35,947 nt of DNA from Rhodoferax sp. (GTDB lineage Bacteria; Pseudomonadota; Gammaproteobacteria; Burkholderiales; Burkholderiaceae_C), in assembly GCF_014859475.1 (NCBI RefSeq), contig NZ_JACUUE010000008.1:1-35947 (forward strand). Direction: 5' to 3'. The position numbers were made by a program, and so were the translations under genes. Below the pieces are notes generated by a model that worked only from the letters and a program-made list of their open reading frames with translations, had not been told where the DNA came from and did no database searches. Below, piece by piece: positions 8,379 to 17,032 of the stretch. The first letter of the stretch is position 1. Every line of letters starts with the position of its first letter.

Positions 8379-9533
8379 ATGTCGCTGGTTTTTGAACGTC
8401 CCTCGCTGTCGCGCCGTTTGTTGCCCTGGTTTTCCGGTTTTGACGGGCCACTGGCCTTTGCCGTGTTCATGCTGGTGTGCGCCGGTTTGCTGACCATGTA
8501 TTCAGCCGGCTATAACCAAGGCGCGCGTTTTGAAGTCCATGCGCGCAACATGCTGATTGCCGGCTTCATCATGTTTGTGGTGGCGCAAGTGCCACCGCGG
8601 CGCCTGATGGCGCTGGCGGTGCCGCTTTATATTCTGGGCGTAAGCCTGCTGATTGCGGTGGTGTTTTTTGGCATTACCAAAAAAGGCGCCAAGCGCTGGC
8701 TCAATGTGGGCATGACGATTCAGCCCAGCGAAATCCTCAAAATTGCCATGCCGCTGATGTTGGCCTGGTGGTTCCAGAGGCGCGAAGGCCAATTGCGGCC
8801 GCTGGACTTTCTGGTGGCCGGCTTGTTGCTGGCGCTGCCCGTGGGCCTGATCATGAAGCAGCCCGATTTGGGCACCTCGCTGCTGGTGCTGGCGGCGGGC
8901 CTGTCGGTGATTTTTTTTGCCGGCTTGAGCTGGAAACTGGTGGCGCCGCCACTGCTGCTGGGCTTGCTCGGTATGGCCTTGCTGGTCGTTTTTGAGCCCG
9001 AGTTGTGCGCCGACGGCGTTGACTGGCCGCTGTTGCGCGAATACCAGCAGCAGCGCGTGTGCACGCTGCTCGACCCCGGGCGCGACCCGCTTGGCAAGGG
9101 CTTTCACATTATTCAAGGCATGATTGCGATTGGCTCGGGCGGGGTGTGGGGCAAGGGTTTCATGCAGGGTACGCAAACCCATCTGGAGTTCATCCCGGAG
9201 CGCACCACCGACTTCATTTTTGCCGCATTCTCGGAAGAATTCGGCCTGATTGGCAATCTGCTGTTGATCGCTGCCTTTCTCTTTCTGGTGCTGCGCGCGC
9301 TGATGATTGCCCTGGAGGCGCCCACCGTGTTCACGCGTTTGCTGGCCGGCGCCATGGCAATGATTTTCTTTTGTTACGCCTTCGTCAACATGGGCATGGT
9401 CAGCGGCATTTTGCCGGTGGTGGGCGTGCCGCTGCCCTTCATCAGCTATGGCGGCTCAGCCATGGTCACGCTGGGCTTGGGCCTGGGCATCTTGATGTCG
9501 ATTGCCAAGTCCAAACGGCTGGTGCAGTCGTAA
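8379..9533 (+). CDS. rodA: Rod shape-determining protein RodA (SEDS glycosyltransferase)
   Basis: SEDS-family peptidoglycan glycosyltransferase of the elongasome, polymerising lipid II with a class B PBP in the inner membrane. The 384-residue protein has about ten membrane segments and SEDS landmarks: GAKRWLNVGMTIQPSEILKIAMPLML, KQPDLGTSLLVLAAG, the large periplasmic loop ending GKGFMQGTQTHLEFIPERTTDFIFAAFSEEFG, and the C-terminal VVGVPLPFISYGGSAMVTLGLGLGIL. The QTHLEFIPE sequence and length favour RodA over FtsW. The usual mreBCD/mrdA partners are not in the window; they may lie elsewhere. Confidence 0.96.
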   Translation: MSLVFERPSLSRRLLPWFSGFDGPLAFAVFMLVCAGLLTMYSAGYNQGARFEVHARNMLIAGFIMFVVAQVPPRRLMALAVPLYILGVSLLIAVVFFGITKKGAKRWLNVGMTIQPSEILKIAMPLMLAWWFQRREGQLRPLDFLVAGLLLALPVGLIMKQPDLGTSLLVLAAGLSVIFFAGLSWKLVAPPLLLGLLGMALLVVFEPELCADGVDWPLLREYQQQRVCTLLDPGRDPLGKGFHIIQGMIAIGSGGVWGKGFMQGTQTHLEFIPERTTDFIFAAFSEEFGLIGNLLLIAAFLFLVLRALMIALEAPTVFTRLLAGAMAMIFFCYAFVNMGMVSGILPVVGVPLPFISYGGSAMVTLGLGLGILMSIAKSKRLVQS

Positions 9534-9608
9534 TTTCACCGCATGGTTCAAGTGGTTGAGTCTTGCGCTCAAACACGCGCCGATTACCCCAAGCCCTAGA
9601 ATCACGCG

Positions 9609-11069
9609 ATGATTTCACGCGAACCCACCCTTGAACGCTTAGGCGTTGCCAAATCCCTGTTGCTCACGCCTTTTGGACTTGACGAATCGCACCTGGCGCG
9701 CGCGCTGGCCGAGATCAAGGCGCACAAGGTGGATGAGGCTGACCTGTACTTTCAGTACACCCGCTCCGAGGGCTGGAGCCTGGAAGAAGGCATTGTCAAA
9801 ACCGGCTCGTTTTCCATTGACCAGGGCGTGGGTGTGCGCGCTGTCAGTGGTGAAAAAACCGCCTTTGCCTATTCCGACGACATCTCGCAGGCCTCGTTGC
9901 TCGACGCGGCCCGCACGGTGCGGTCCATATCGACGGTGGCCCAAACCGGGCACCTGAAGGTGCCGCGCAAAAAAATAGCCTCGTCGCGTTCCCTGTACAA
10001 CGGTCTGGACCCGATTGCCAGCCTGGACAGCACGGCCAAGGTCAGGTTGCTGGAAAAAGTGGAGCAGCTGGCGCGCGCCAAAGACCCGCGTGTGGCGCAG
10101 GTCATGGCCGGACTGGCTGCTGAATACGACGTGGTTCTGGTGGCGCGTGCCGACGGCACCCTGGCTGCCGACGTGCGGCCGCTGGTGCGTTTGAGCGTGA
10201 CCGTGATTGCCGAACACAAGGGCCGTCGTGAAGTCGGTTCGGCTGGTGGTGGCGGCCGTTTTGGCTTTGCCTATTTTGATGATGCGCTGATCGGCCAATA
10301 CGTCGATGAAGCGGTCTCGGCGGCGCTCACCAACCTGGATGCGCGCCCGGCCCCGGCCGGTGAAATGACGGTGGTGCTGGGTTCTGGCTGGCCTGGCATT
10401 TTGTTGCACGAAGCGATTGGTCATGGTCTGGAGGGCGACTTCAACCGCAAGGGCTCGAGCGCCTTCAGCGGGCGCACGGGTCAGCGCGTGGCGGCCAAGG
10501 GTGTCACGGTGCTGGACGACGGCACGATTGCCGACCGCCGAGGTTCGCTCAATGTCGATGACGAGGGCAACGCCAGTGGCCGCAATGTGCTGATTGAAGA
10601 CGGTATTCTCAAAGGCTATATCCAGGACGCCATGAACGCTCGCCTGATGGGGGTCAAACCCACTGGCAACGGCCGCCGTGAGAGCTACGCCCATGTGCCG
10701 ATTCCGCGCATGACCAATACGTACATGCTGGGCGGCGACAAGAGCCCGGAAGAAATCGTGGCCAGCATCAAGAAAGGCCTGTATGCCACCAACTTTGGCG
10801 GCGGCCAGGTGGACATCACCTCGGGCAAATTCGTGTTCTCTGCCAGCCAGGCCTACTGGGTCGAAAACGGCAAGATTCAGTACCCGGTAAAAGGCGCCAC
10901 GCTGGTGGGCAGCGGGCCGGAAGTGCTCAAGCGCGTCAGCATGATCGGCAACGACATGAAGCTCGACAGCGGCGTTGGCACTTGCGGCAAGGAAGGCCAG
11001 AGTGTGCCGGTGGGTGTGGGCCAGCCCACGCTGCGCATCGACGGCCTGACGGTGGGCGGCACGGCTTAG
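9609..11069 (+). CDS. tldD: Metalloprotease TldD
   Basis: TldD forms a heterodimer with TldE/PmbA that degrades unfolded peptides and processes modified peptides such as microcin B17 precursors. The 486-residue product carries the zinc-binding HExxxH motif in LLHEAIGHGLEGDFN near residue 265, the VLDDGTIADRRGSLNVDDEG region, and the C-terminal GTCGKEGQSVPVGVGQPTLRI that closes the active site. Length and order match E. coli TldD. pmbA is not in the window. The stop codon is directly followed by the aroG leader region. Confidence 0.95.
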   Translation: MISREPTLERLGVAKSLLLTPFGLDESHLARALAEIKAHKVDEADLYFQYTRSEGWSLEEGIVKTGSFSIDQGVGVRAVSGEKTAFAYSDDISQASLLDAARTVRSISTVAQTGHLKVPRKKIASSRSLYNGLDPIASLDSTAKVRLLEKVEQLARAKDPRVAQVMAGLAAEYDVVLVARADGTLAADVRPLVRLSVTVIAEHKGRREVGSAGGGGRFGFAYFDDALIGQYVDEAVSAALTNLDARPAPAGEMTVVLGSGWPGILLHEAIGHGLEGDFNRKGSSAFSGRTGQRVAAKGVTVLDDGTIADRRGSLNVDDEGNASGRNVLIEDGILKGYIQDAMNARLMGVKPTGNGRRESYAHVPIPRMTNTYMLGGDKSPEEIVASIKKGLYATNFGGGQVDITSGKFVFSASQAYWVENGKIQYPVKGATLVGSGPEVLKRVSMIGNDMKLDSGVGTCGKEGQSVPVGVGQPTLRIDGLTVGGTA

Positions 11070-11103
11070 GGCTCGCAAAGCAACTGTGCTACAGTCCACT
11101 TCC

Positions 11104-11184
11104 ATGAAGTCAGTTTTCTTTTTCTTTGCTTATTTTTGGTTCTCAAGCGCCTTCGGCGGTAGAGAGTTCTGAACGTACCCAGAT
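11104..11184 (+). CDS. Predicted aromatic-rich leader peptide upstream of aroG
   Basis: A 26-codon reading frame (ATG 11104, TAA 11182-11184) encodes a peptide starting MKSV and continuing FFFFAYFWF, so codons 5-13 hold six Phe, one Tyr and one Trp, with another Phe at codon 17. It ends 16 bases before a strong intrinsic terminator hairpin that lies in front of the gene for the first step of aromatic amino-acid synthesis. This is the arrangement of attenuation leader peptides such as those of pheA and trp operons. Weaknesses: no clear Shine-Dalgarno sequence precedes the ATG, and the promoter is not obvious (TACAGT at 11090-11095 is the only -10-like hexamer). Confidence 0.75.
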
Positions 11185-11231
11185 AAAACGTCCTGATCTC
11201 CCAAAAACCGCCGGCACTACCGGCGGTTTTT
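11148..11231 (+). promoter_or_regulatory. Predicted attenuator (antiterminator/terminator) of aroG
   Basis: Three helices compete. A local hairpin pairs CGCC (11148-11151) with GGCG (11155-11158). An antiterminator pairs CGGCGGT (11154-11160) with ACCGCCG (11205-11211), perfect over 7 bp. The terminator pairs ACCGCCGG (11205-11212) with CCGGCGGT (11218-11225) around CACTA and continues into a T-run to 11231. A ribosome held at the Phe/Tyr/Trp codons would cover the left arm of the local hairpin, free 11154-11160 and favour the antiterminator. Without stalling, the terminator forms. Seen: the complementarities. Inferred: the mechanism. Confidence 0.75.
11201..11231 (+). terminator. Intrinsic terminator between leader peptide and aroG
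   Basis: Perfect 7-bp GC stem CCGCCGG (11206-11212) / CCGGCGG (11218-11224), loop CACTA, flanked by AAAAA and seven T. It may end tldD transcripts as well as act as the attenuator terminator. Confidence 0.92.
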
Positions 11232-11270
11232 TTATGTGTTTTTGTTTTCAACTTTGTGAGGAAGCTTTTC

Positions 11271-12413
11271 ATGACTGCCAAAGCCGCTGTTACTGCTGTT
11301 CAAGATGCCTGGGGCGCCAATGCGCAAAGCCCCGCCGCTGACCGCACTGGTCAGACCGATAACCAACGCATCAAGGACATCACCGTGCTACCGCCTCCTG
11401 AGCATCTGATCCGCTTCTTTCCTATCCACGGCACGCTGGTTGAAAAAATGATCAGCGTCACCCGGCGCAACATCCATCAGATCATCGCGGGCAAGGACGA
11501 TCGCTTGCTGGTCATCATCGGCCCGTGCTCGATCCACGACCCGGCGGCGGCCATCGAGTACGCCCGCCGTCTGAAAGAGCAGCGCGACAAATACGCCGAC
11601 ACACTGGAAATTGTGATGCGTGTGTATTTTGAGAAGCCGCGCACCACGGTCGGCTGGAAAGGCCTGATCAACGATCCGTATCTGGACGAGTCGTTCCGCA
11701 TCGACGAGGGCCTGCGCATTGCCCGTCAGCTGCTGATCGAGATCAACCGGCTGGGGCTGCCCGCTGGCAGCGAATTCCTCGATGTGATTTCACCGCAATA
11801 TCTGGGCGATCTGATCAGTTGGGGCGCGATTGGCGCCCGCACCACCGAGAGCCAGGTGCACCGCGAGCTCGCTTCGGGTCTGTCGGCTCCGATCGGCTTC
11901 AAGAACGGCACCGATGGCAACATCAAAATCGCCTCCGACGCGATTCAGGCTGCCGCCGGTGGCCACCACTTTTTGTCGGTGCACAAAAGTGGTCGCGTGG
12001 CGATTGTGCAAACCAACGGCAACAAGGATTGCCATGTGATTTTGCGCGGTGGCAAGGCGCCCAACTATGACGCCGCCAGCGTGGCCGCCGCCTGCGTCGA
12101 GCTGGAAAAAGCCAAGCTCCCAGCGACCCTGATGGTGGACTGCAGTCATGCCAACAGCAGCAAGCAGCATGAAAAACAGCTCGATGTGGCGCGCGCCATT
12201 GCAGCCCAGATTGCAGCGGGCTCGCACCAGGTGTTTGGCGTGATGGTGGAAAGCCATCTGTGCGCGGGTGCGCAAAAGTTCACGCCGGGCAAAGACAAGA
12301 CCGACAAGCTCGAATACGGCAAGAGCATCACCGATGCCTGTCTGGGCTGGGACGATTCGCTGGCCTGCCTGGACGTGCTGTCACAGGCGGTGTTGGCGCG
12401 ACGCGGGCGTTAA
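11271..12413 (+). CDS. aroG: 3-deoxy-7-phosphoheptulonate (DAHP) synthase, AroG type
   Basis: Type I DAHP synthase condenses phosphoenolpyruvate and erythrose-4-phosphate, the first step of the shikimate pathway. The 380-residue product shows LLVIIGPCSIHDPAAAIEYA, MRVYFEKPRTTVGWKGLINDP, the IGARTTESQVHRELASGLS segment, SAPIGFKNGTDGN, VDCSHANSSK and GVMVESHL, all characteristic of the AroF/G/H class with metal-binding Cys, His, Glu and Asp. The start is the ATG at 11271, with GAGGA 7 bases upstream; an in-frame GTG at 11256 overlaps that site. Which amino acid inhibits the enzyme cannot be read reliably. The upstream leader with mainly Phe codons suggests Phe-responsive expression. Confidence 0.96.
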   Translation: MTAKAAVTAVQDAWGANAQSPAADRTGQTDNQRIKDITVLPPPEHLIRFFPIHGTLVEKMISVTRRNIHQIIAGKDDRLLVIIGPCSIHDPAAAIEYARRLKEQRDKYADTLEIVMRVYFEKPRTTVGWKGLINDPYLDESFRIDEGLRIARQLLIEINRLGLPAGSEFLDVISPQYLGDLISWGAIGARTTESQVHRELASGLSAPIGFKNGTDGNIKIASDAIQAAAGGHHFLSVHKSGRVAIVQTNGNKDCHVILRGGKAPNYDAASVAAACVELEKAKLPATLMVDCSHANSSKQHEKQLDVARAIAAQIAAGSHQVFGVMVESHLCAGAQKFTPGKDKTDKLEYGKSITDACLGWDDSLACLDVLSQAVLARRGR

Positions 12414-12462
12414 AGACCCAGCGATTTTTGACCTTTGGATGCCATCCGAAAGGCGCTTGCAG

Positions 12463-13863
12463 CTACTTGTTTTGCAGCGCCTGCAGCAGCTTGGCGTGGA
12501 TGCCGCCAAAGCCGCCATTGCTCATGCACAGGATGTGGTCGCCACCGCGCGCAGCCCGGCTGACCTGCGCCACCAGCGCCTCGATATTGCCAATCACCAT
12601 CGCGCGCCCGGCCATGGGCGCCAGCGCCTCGGCGGCATCCCAGCCCAAGCCGCCACTGTGGCAAAAAGCCAGGTCGGCGTTTTCCAGGCTCCACGGCAGT
12701 TGCGCTTTCATGGTGCCGAGTTTCATGGTGTTGGAGCGCGGCTCGAACACCGCCAGGATGCGTTCGCCCGCCTTGAGCGTGCGACGCAGGCCATCGACCG
12801 TGGTGCGAATGGCGGTGGGGTGGTGGGCAAAGTCGTCATAAACCGTGATGTTGCCGCTGGCGGTGGCGATCGTGCCACGCAGTTCCATGCGCCGTTTCAC
12901 GTTCTCGAAGCTGCCCAGTGCCAGCGCAGCCGTCTTTGGAGAAACGCCGACATGTTCGGCTGCGGCGATGGCGGCCAGCGCGTTGAGCTGGTTGTGGACG
13001 CCCGTCAAGGACCAGGTCACACGGCCAACTATCTGGCCCTGTTGTAGCACCTCAAAATCGCCCGCCTCGCCTAGCGCCGTAAAGTCGCTGACCGCTGCGC
13101 CAAAGCTGCGCACTTCGCTCCAGCAGCCCATGTGCAGCACGCGCGCCAGACTTTCCTCCAGCCCATTGACCACAACCCGGCCGCTGCCGTGCGCGCCGCT
13201 GCCAGGCACGGTACGGATCAGGTGATGAAATTGGCGCTCGATGGCTGCCAGATCGTCAAAGATGTCGGCATGATCGAACTCCAGATTGTTCAAGACGGCA
13301 GTGCGCGGCCGGTAATGCACGAACTTGCTGCGCTTGTCAAAAAAGGCGGTGTCGTATTCATCGGCCTCGATGACAAAGGTCTTGCCCTGGCCCAGCCGGG
13401 CCGAGACGCCGAAGTTGAGCGGCACGCCACCCACCAAAAAACCCGGCTGCAGGCCAGCCGCCTGAAGAATCCAGCTGGTCATGGCCGTGGTTGTGGTTTT
13501 GCCATGGGTGCCGGCGATGGCAATCACATGGCGGCCTTGCAACACATGCTCGGCCAGCCACTGCGGTCCGCTGGTGTAGGCCAGGCCGGCGTCGAGAATG
13601 GCTTCCATCAGCGGGAATTTGGGCGTGCCATCGCCCAAGTGCGCACGGCTCACCACATTGCCGATAACAAACATGTCGGGCTCGAGTGCCAGTTGACCGG
13701 TGCCATAGCCCTCGATCAGATCAATGCCCAGGGCGCGCAACTGGTCGCTCATGGGCGGGTAAACGCCAGCGTCGCAGCCGGTCACCCTGTGACCCGCTTC
13801 GCGTGCCAGGGCGGCAAGCCCGCCCATGAAGGTGCCGCAAATGCCAAGAATGTGAATGTGCAT
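12463..13863 (-). CDS. mpl: UDP-N-acetylmuramate:L-Ala-gamma-D-Glu-meso-DAP ligase
   Basis: Mpl attaches recycled tripeptide directly to UDP-MurNAc. The 466-residue protein is a Mur ligase: N-terminal IHILGICGTFMGGLAALAREAGH (Rossmann), ATP loop AIAGTHGKTTTTAM near residue 120, IEADEYDTAFFDKRSKFVHY, VLNNLEFDHADIF, and the C-terminal VYDDFAHHPTAIR. The GICGTFMGG start and YDTAFFDKRSKF separate Mpl from MurC. It is divergent from the hypothetical gene at 13953. Together with anmK and ampD it gives this window three muropeptide-recycling enzymes. Confidence 0.96.
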   Translation of the reverse strand: MHIHILGICGTFMGGLAALAREAGHRVTGCDAGVYPPMSDQLRALGIDLIEGYGTGQLALEPDMFVIGNVVSRAHLGDGTPKFPLMEAILDAGLAYTSGPQWLAEHVLQGRHVIAIAGTHGKTTTTAMTSWILQAAGLQPGFLVGGVPLNFGVSARLGQGKTFVIEADEYDTAFFDKRSKFVHYRPRTAVLNNLEFDHADIFDDLAAIERQFHHLIRTVPGSGAHGSGRVVVNGLEESLARVLHMGCWSEVRSFGAAVSDFTALGEAGDFEVLQQGQIVGRVTWSLTGVHNQLNALAAIAAAEHVGVSPKTAALALGSFENVKRRMELRGTIATASGNITVYDDFAHHPTAIRTTVDGLRRTLKAGERILAVFEPRSNTMKLGTMKAQLPWSLENADLAFCHSGGLGWDAAEALAPMAGRAMVIGNIEALVAQVSRAARGGDHILCMSNGGFGGIHAKLLQALQNK

Positions 13864-13952
13864 GCCTTGATTTTAGGCGGGTCAACATGACGTGTAGGGC
13901 GCATTCCCCTGACGTTCCGGGCGCTGGTGAATCAGGGCAAAATGCAGCCACG

Positions 13953-14546
13953 ATGATTGACGGCCAACATGAAATTGCAACTCAGGCTGCGCGCTGGGTG
14001 GTTGAGGACGGCCTGGAGTACGGCCAGGCCAAACGCCGTGCGGCCAGGCAGTTGGGTTTGAGTGGGCGCGGCGCGCTGCCATCCAATGAGGTGTTGGAGG
14101 AGGCGGTGAGCGATTACATTGCGGTGTTTTGCGCGGACACCCAGCCGTTGGAGTTGCTGGCGTTAAGGCGTTTGGCGCTGGACTGGATGGAACGCTTGCG
14201 CGAATTCCGGCCCCATCTTGGGGGTGCGGTCTGGCATGGCACTGCCACTAAAAACTCCGATATCTACCTGCAGTTGTTTTGTGACGATAGCAAGTCGGCC
14301 GAAATTGCACTGATCGATCAAAATGTGCGCTACGTTGCGCGCACGGTCACGGGCTTTACCGGCGAGTCGGTTGAGGCCTTGAGCGTGCATGCTTTTTGTG
14401 CTGAATTGAATCAGGATATTGGAGTCCATTTGATGATTTATGACTTTGATGATGTGCGCGGTGCACTCAAAGCCGATGCTCAGGGGCGAGCGCCGCGTGG
14501 CGATGCCGGAGCCTTGCGGCGTTTGTTGTCTGGGGAGTCGGTTTGA
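13953..14546 (+). CDS. Uncharacterised protein with degenerate nucleotidyltransferase-like motif
   Basis: A 197-residue cytoplasmic protein (ATG 13953; the frame is open back to ATG 13887 but the extra 22 residues look like noncoding sequence). Homologues next to mpl in related bacteria are, to my recollection, sometimes labelled UDP-N-acetylmuramate-alanine ligase, but no Mur ligase motif is present. Residues about 85-105 read GGAVWHGTATKNSDIYLQLF, which resembles the G-S-x9-11-D-x-D signature of minimal nucleotidyltransferases with Ser replaced by Ala and the second Asp by Tyr, so catalysis is doubtful. The N-terminal half is helical and acidic. It overlaps the next gene by four bases (TTGA), implying translational coupling with the TlpA-like protein. 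Function unknown. Confidence 0.75.
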   Translation: MIDGQHEIATQAARWVVEDGLEYGQAKRRAARQLGLSGRGALPSNEVLEEAVSDYIAVFCADTQPLELLALRRLALDWMERLREFRPHLGGAVWHGTATKNSDIYLQLFCDDSKSAEIALIDQNVRYVARTVTGFTGESVEALSVHAFCAELNQDIGVHLMIYDFDDVRGALKADAQGRAPRGDAGALRRLLSGESV

Positions 14547-15085
14547 GCGCTCGCCCATTCTCCCGGCGCGGCTGGTTGGCAGCAGCTGCCGGCTTGGGGC
14601 TGGCTGGTGTTGGCGCAGGTTTGGCCTGGCGCACAGACAGGCGCCAGTCGCAATCGCTGTCAGAGGCGGAGCACAACTTTTGGCAGCAGCAATTTGCCCA
14701 GTTGGACGGTGTCATGCTGGCCAGCAGCGCATTCAAAGGCAAGCCCCTGTTGCTGAATTTTTGGGCCACCTGGTGCCCGCCTTGCGTTGAAGAATTGCCG
14801 TTAATCAATGACTTCTTTCTTGAAAATAAATCCAAAGGCTGGCAAGTGCTCGCATTGGCGGTAGATCAAGCTGCTCCCGTGTCGCGTTTTCTGACGCAAT
14901 CACCCCTGTCTTTTTCGGTGGCGCTGGCTGGTTTTCCCGGAATCGAGGTCAGCAAGTCGCTTGGAAATATCACGGGTGCTTTGCCCTTTACCGTGGTGTT
15001 TGGATCGAACGGCAACGTGTTGCACCGTAAAATGGGCAGGCTGACTGTCGATGACCTGCGCGCCTGGGTGCACTTGTCGGTTTGA
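14543..15085 (+). CDS. TlpA/ResA-family thiol-disulfide oxidoreductase
   Basis: Membrane-anchored periplasmic thioredoxin-like protein, 180 residues. The N-terminus SRRGWLAAAAGLGLAGVGAGLAW is a signal anchor with a twin Arg. The redox motif is NFWATWCPPC (cysteines 78 and 81), followed by EELPLINDFF, and the cis-Pro loop is GALPFTVVF. This family reduces disulfides in cytochrome c maturation or other envelope proteins. The TTG start overlaps the stop of the upstream gene, with GGGGAG about 5 bases before it. A related heme-maturation protein (CcsA/YpjD type) lies at 27974 but is not linked. Partner unknown. Confidence 0.9.
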   Translation: MSARPFSRRGWLAAAAGLGLAGVGAGLAWRTDRRQSQSLSEAEHNFWQQQFAQLDGVMLASSAFKGKPLLLNFWATWCPPCVEELPLINDFFLENKSKGWQVLALAVDQAAPVSRFLTQSPLSFSVALAGFPGIEVSKSLGNITGALPFTVVFGSNGNVLHRKMGRLTVDDLRAWVHLSV

Positions 15086-15111
15086 GTGACTTTCAAAAGA
15101 AAAGGTAAAAT
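15082..15111 (+). promoter_or_regulatory. Possible accB promoter
   Basis: TTGAGT (15082-15087) and TAAAAT (15106-15111) are separated by 18 bases at the end of the TlpA gene. The following 100 bases up to accB are markedly AT-rich compared with the surroundings. Transcription would start near 15118, leaving a leader of about 90 bases. Confidence 0.4.
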
Positions 15112-15208
15112 AGAGCTTAGTTAGCTTGTTTTAATGAAAATTATTGTAATTTCTTTCAAATTCAAGTGAATTTCAGTTGACTGTTACTTCCTTTTCGTTG
15201 GAGACCCC

Positions 15209-15655
15209 ATGGACCTCAGAAAACTCAAAACCTTGATCGATCTGGTATCGGAATCAAATGTCTCCGAACTTGAGATCACCGAAGCCGAAGGCAAAATCCG
15301 CATCGTCAAAGGCGGTGGTGCGGTGGTTCAACATTTCATGCCCGCGAGTCAGCCGGTGCCCCAAGAGCAACCGGTTGCACAGGCCGCTGCTGCTGTCGTG
15401 GCGGCGGCACCGGTCGAGACCGGGCATACCGTCAAGTCGCCGATGGTGGGCACGTTTTACCGGTCGGCCTCGCCGGGCGCCAAGTCCTTTGTTGAAATTG
15501 GCGATGCAGTCAAAGAGGGCGACACCCTGTGCATCATCGAGGCCATGAAAATCCTCAATGAAATCGAGTCGGACAAGACCGGAACGGTGCGAAAAATCCT
15601 GGCCGACAACGGGCAGGCCGTGGAATACGGTCAGCCATTGTTCATCATCGACTAA
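15209..15655 (+). CDS. accB: Biotin carboxyl carrier protein of acetyl-CoA carboxylase
   Basis: AccB carries the biotin that shuttles CO2 from AccC to the carboxyltransferase in the first committed step of fatty-acid synthesis. The 148-residue product has the N-terminal [23 protein letters not shown] dimer region, a Pro/Ala/Gln-rich linker (about 43-70), and the biotinyl domain from [17 protein letters not shown] with biotinylated Lys114 in EAMKI. Length and order are typical. GGAG precedes the ATG. It is followed 15 bases later by accC, forming the conserved accBC operon. Confidence 0.97.
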   Translation: MDLRKLKTLIDLVSESNVSELEITEAEGKIRIVKGGGAVVQHFMPASQPVPQEQPVAQAAAAVVAAAPVETGHTVKSPMVGTFYRSASPGAKSFVEIGDAVKEGDTLCIIEAMKILNEIESDKTGTVRKILADNGQAVEYGQPLFIID

Positions 15656-15670
15656 GCTCAGGCGCCATCC

Positions 15671-17020
15671 ATGTTTAAAAAAATTCTGGTTGCCAACCGC
15701 GGTGAAATTGCCTTGCGGATCCAGCGCGCCTGCCGTGAGTTGGGGGTCAAGGCCGTCATGGTGTACTCGGAGGCTGACCGCGATGCCAAGTACATCAAAC
15801 TGGCGGAGGAGGCCGTATGTATCGGCCCTGCGTCGTCAGCGCTAAGTTACTTGAACATGCCGGCCATTATTTCGGCAGCCGAGGTCACCGACGCCGAAGC
15901 CATCCATCCTGGCTATGGATTTTTGAGTGAAAACGCGGATTTTGCCGAACGGGTGGAGCGCAGCGGTTTCCAGTTCATTGGCCCCACACCGGAGTCGATC
16001 CGCATCATGGGCGACAAGGTGTCGGCCAAGCAAGCCATGATCAAGGCGGGCGTACCCTGCGTGCCCGGCTCGGAGGGTGAGCTGCCGGACGATCCGGTGC
16101 AAGTCAAGCGGATTGCCAAAGTGGTCGGTTATCCGGTCATCATCAAGGCCGCCGGCGGTGGCGGTGGCCGTGGCATGCGCGTGGTGCATACCGAGGCGGC
16201 GCTGATCAATGCGGTGGCCATGACCAAAAACGAAGCGGGTGCGGCCTTTGGCAACCCTGCGGTGTACATGGAAAAGTACCTGCAGAATCCGCGTCACGTC
16301 GAAATTCAGATTCTGGCGGACAAATACAAGAATGCGGTGTACCTGGGCGAACGCGATTGCTCCATGCAGCGCCGGCACCAGAAGGTGATTGAAGAGGCAC
16401 CAGCACCCGGCATACCGCGCAAGTTGATCGAGCGCGTGGGTGAACGGTGTGTGGCAGCCTGCAAAAAGATCGGTTACCGGGGTGCCGGCACGTTTGAGTT
16501 TTTGTACGAGGACGGTGATTTTTACTTTATTGAGATGAACACCCGGGTGCAAGTGGAGCATCCTGTGACCGAGATGACCACCGGCATTGACATAGTCAAG
16601 ACCCAGATCATGGTGGCGGCAGGTGAGAAATTGCCGTTCACGCAGCGCCAGATCCAGATTCGCGGACACGCCATTGAGTGCCGCCTGAACGCCGAAGACG
16701 CTTACAAGTGCATTCCCTCGCCCGGACGCATCACCATGTGGCATCCACCGGGGGGGCCGGGCGTGCGTGTTGATTCGCACGCGTACACCAATTATTTTGT
16801 GCCACCCAACTACGATTCGATGATCGGCAAGATCATTGTGCATGGCGACACCCGTGAGCAGGCCTTGGCGCGCATGCGCACCGCTTTGGGCGAAACGGTG
16901 ATCGAGGGCATCAATACCAACATCGCCCTGCACCGTGAGTTGATGGTTGATGCCAAATTCATGGAAGGCGGCACCAATATCCATTATCTTGAGGGTTGGC
17001 TTGCTGACCATGTGCGCTGA
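15671..17020 (+). CDS. accC: Biotin carboxylase subunit of acetyl-CoA carboxylase
   Basis: AccC carboxylates the biotin on AccB using ATP and bicarbonate. The 449-residue product has [22 protein letters not shown] at the start, [16 protein letters not shown], the ATP-grasp glycine-rich loop [14 protein letters not shown] (about 159-172), the [18 protein letters not shown] segment and the catalytic [20 protein letters not shown]. The C-terminal domain includes [19 protein letters not shown]. Length matches E. coli AccC (449). It is followed 12 bases later by prmA on the same strand. Confidence 0.98.
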   Translation: MFKKILVANRGEIALRIQRACRELGVKAVMVYSEADRDAKYIKLAEEAVCIGPASSALSYLNMPAIISAAEVTDAEAIHPGYGFLSENADFAERVERSGFQFIGPTPESIRIMGDKVSAKQAMIKAGVPCVPGSEGELPDDPVQVKRIAKVVGYPVIIKAAGGGGGRGMRVVHTEAALINAVAMTKNEAGAAFGNPAVYMEKYLQNPRHVEIQILADKYKNAVYLGERDCSMQRRHQKVIEEAPAPGIPRKLIERVGERCVAACKKIGYRGAGTFEFLYEDGDFYFIEMNTRVQVEHPVTEMTTGIDIVKTQIMVAAGEKLPFTQRQIQIRGHAIECRLNAEDAYKCIPSPGRITMWHPPGGPGVRVDSHAYTNYFVPPNYDSMIGKIIVHGDTREQALARMRTALGETVIEGINTNIALHRELMVDAKFMEGGTNIHYLEGWLADHVR

Positions 17021-17032
17021 GCCTGAGCTGCG

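Noticed and set aside
9639-11105. A 488-codon antisense frame opposite tldD
   Set aside because: tldD is unmistakable on the plus strand; the antisense product has only shadow composition and no ribosome-binding site.
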